From Oegoconia quadripuncta (Eukaryota; Arthropoda; Insecta; Lepidoptera; Autostichidae): a DNA stretch of 64,000 nt. This document shows, piece by piece, positions 62,561-64,000 of this stretch. The translations under genes were made by a program, and so were the position numbers. The first letter of the stretch is position 1. Each line of letters opens with the position of its first letter. The stretch covers positions 38,915,278-38,979,277 of the forward strand of contig OX438744.1 of assembly GCA_949316235.1 (NCBI GenBank), in the 5' to 3' direction. Under the pieces are notes generated by a model. The model saw only the letters and a list, made by a program, of their open reading frames with translations. It was not told the DNA's origin and made no database searches.

Positions 62561-62750
62561 AATACGTTGTCGATTTCCTATAGCAGCTTGCAATAGTATC
62601 GCCTTTGCCCGAGCCACCCTTTACCACGCGACTGGCATAGGCCCGGTCGCTCTAGCAACGCCCACCCCCGAAACCACCATCTACGACATATACTTGTTAT
62701 TCCTGTCCTCAACGCCATATAATGTTTGTTAATGAAAAGTCTTGATAGAT

Positions 62751-62808
62751 ACTTGTTATAAATTTATTAGTATAGCTCCTTAGCTATACTAATAAATTTA
62801 TAACAAGT
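62751..62808. repeat. 27-bp perfect hairpin
   Basis: Arms 62751-62777 (ACTTGTTATAAATTTATTAG, TATAGCT) and 62782-62808 are exact reverse complements with a 4-base loop CCTT. Confidence 0.92.
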
Positions 62809-62899
62809 GTTACCTTTAACACTATTTAGTACCTACACATATAAGGTTGTACCGACGCCATGTCAGATCCAGCCACCAACCATAGACAAACTTACTTTT

Positions 62900-62995
62900 T
62901 TAATACCAAGTCGGTGGCCTTCAGAGGCGGCTTAAAAAACTAACTGTCAGGTCGCTAGTCTGCCACAAATCTATACCAATCCGCACTGGGCCCGC
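62900..62995 (+). mobile_element. SINE-5S distal part
   Basis: CCAAGTCGGTGGCCTTCAGA, GCGGCTTAAAAAACTAACTG, TCAGGTCGCTAGTCTGCCAC and CCGCACTGGGCCCGCG; same order as the body at 58120-58250. LINE-F starts at once after GCCCGCGTTT. Confidence 0.6.
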
Positions 62996-63720
62996 GTTTT
63001 GATTATGTCCCACACCATCACCCCAACAGTGGGGATGAGTAAGTCTGTTGATGACGAAAGAAAAGATGCGTTTCGCGTTCAGCTAAAATGGCTCCCCATC
63101 CGACTTCGGCGCAATGTGCACATCCTCTCCTTCCTATATAACATCCTCAAAAATCCCAACTCTCCTGATTATCTGAGTTCCCGCTTTAATTTACTCTCCC
63201 CTCCTGATGTTCCTAGGCGATCCTGCGTTACAAAAACACTTGCCTGTCCTAGAGCCACCACAAACTTTCTTTTTCACTCCTTTAGTGTTCAAGCAGCCAT
63301 GATGTGGAATAAACTGCCAAAATTAATTCAGGACAGCCCTTCAATTGCAGTATTTAAGAAAAGGCTAAAAGAGCATTACCTCTCCCGTCTTTCGTGATAT
63401 TAGTATGTGTATGTAGGTTTAGGTTATATATATATTTAAATTATGTTATGTATATATTTCGTAGTAGGTATATGTAATATATTTAGTGTAAGTTTATTAT
63501 TCAGTTATCTTTTCTTTTTTTATTTGTTTTATTATTCGTTATAGGATTTTTTCTTTTGCACACAATTTACTGCTAAACCCCAAATTTACTAAGTTTCCTA
63601 TTTCAATGCTCAGGTTGGCTGGAAGAGATCTCTTAAAGAGATAAGTCCACCATTGTACGTGACGTGTTTGTACTCTGTTATTGTAATATTTTGGTGCAAT
63701 AAAGAATATATAAAGAATTT
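62996..63720 (+). mobile_element. LINE-F with 132-codon ORF end
   Basis: Frame 62999-63397 encodes DDERKDAFRVQLKWLPIRLR, NVHILSFLYNILKNPNSPDY, FSVQAAMMWNKLPKLIQDSP and SIAVFKKRLKEHYLSRLS stop, the usual end of a LINE reverse transcriptase. The 3' UTR has GGCTGGAAGAGATCTCTTAA, AGAGATAAGTCCACCATTGT and GGTGCAATAAAGAATATATA. This copy links the many LINE-F UTR fragments elsewhere to a protein. Confidence 0.87.
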
Positions 63721-64000
63721 CTTTTTAAATATTTTTTTCATGTCCTATCCATAATCTACAGTTCCACGTGATTCACTCGAGCATATATACGTCAGCTATG
63801 TCTACTGGAACGTGATAATGGGCCACTCGTGTGGAGGAAGACCACTCGATGGGCAAGTCGATGGGGGTAAGGAATAGTTCTATCTCCATTTTAAGATCAA
63901 TCAATCACCTTAATATGCAAGAAAATTTTGAATAAAAAAGTGGCAAGTGTGAGTCGAGATTCGGGCGATGTTACGTATTATCAGAGGGACGGATAAATGT
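63721..64000. other. No gene recognised
   Basis: End of window; no assigned repeat. Confidence 0.3.

Noticed and set aside
1..64000. CRISPR arrays, prokaryotic operons or phage-type defence systems
   Set aside because: No regularly spaced direct repeats with spacers, no ribosome-binding sites or compact gene runs; everything points to insect nuclear DNA.

Overview
The window looks like intergenic or intronic DNA of a lepidopteran (butterfly or moth). It is AT-rich by eye, has no operons or long intact genes, and is packed with truncated LINEs, tRNA- and 5S-derived SINEs, small Helitron-like elements whose 3' ends read (GC)GAAGCCGCGGG...CTAGT, and TIR-bearing MITEs. The Helitron ends and LINE 3' tails are of types I associate with Lepidoptera; species is not determined.

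Family labels used here are mine. LINE-A: C-terminus like YYKISDYLDDK with a (GATTTT)n tail; LINE-A2 is a sister subgroup. LINE-B: AWNSLPASVFPESYN. LINE-C and LINE-D: RTE-like tails with AQDRSLWRSLG or DVLKKGQVKS. LINE-E: CECGVSPQTMDHVLSCP. LINE-F: MMWNKLP...SIAVFKKRLK, with a 3' UTR holding GGAAGAGATC and GATAAG.CCGCC. SINE-1, SINE-2 and SINE-3 have tRNA-like heads; SINE-5S has a 5S-rRNA-like head. MITE-M is mariner-like (TA), MITE-H hAT-like (8-bp duplication), MITE-P PIF/Harbinger-like (TAA), MITE-T has TTAA ends, MITE-K is a 150-bp family and MITE-C has a CpG-rich core. HEL is Helitron-like.

Layout: 0-9 kb LINE-A copies, SINEs and a 5S-derived SINE; 9-12.3 kb two nearly identical SINE-3 copies, an RTE-like LINE split by a SINE-1, and MITE-C; 12.7-21.4 kb MITE-M copies, two inverted copies of an unrecognised decayed gene, MITE-T, MITE-P and a good host-exon candidate (19409-19625); 21.6-45 kb mostly SINE and LINE relics, with one weaker exon candidate (41968-42132); 45.2-49.2 kb a nested region in which a 1.7-kb composite insertion splits a SINE-3 and contains a 320-bp inverted repeat that appears perfect; 49-57 kb MITE-K, MITE-M beside a second exon candidate (53392-53510), the longest LINE ORF (252 aa) and a hAT-like element with a perfect 8-bp target duplication; 57-64 kb more LINE and SINE copies, including a LINE-SINE junction.

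The only protein-coding host signal I can support is a set of short splice-flanked open stretches. Two of them (19409-19625 and 53392-53510) are on the same strand and phase-compatible, so they may belong to one host gene with an intron of about 34 kb filled with transposons. I do not recognise the protein. No tRNA, rRNA or CRISPR locus is supported; tRNA- and 5S-like sequences here are SINE heads. Boundaries of old repeats are approximate, and all alignments were done by eye.
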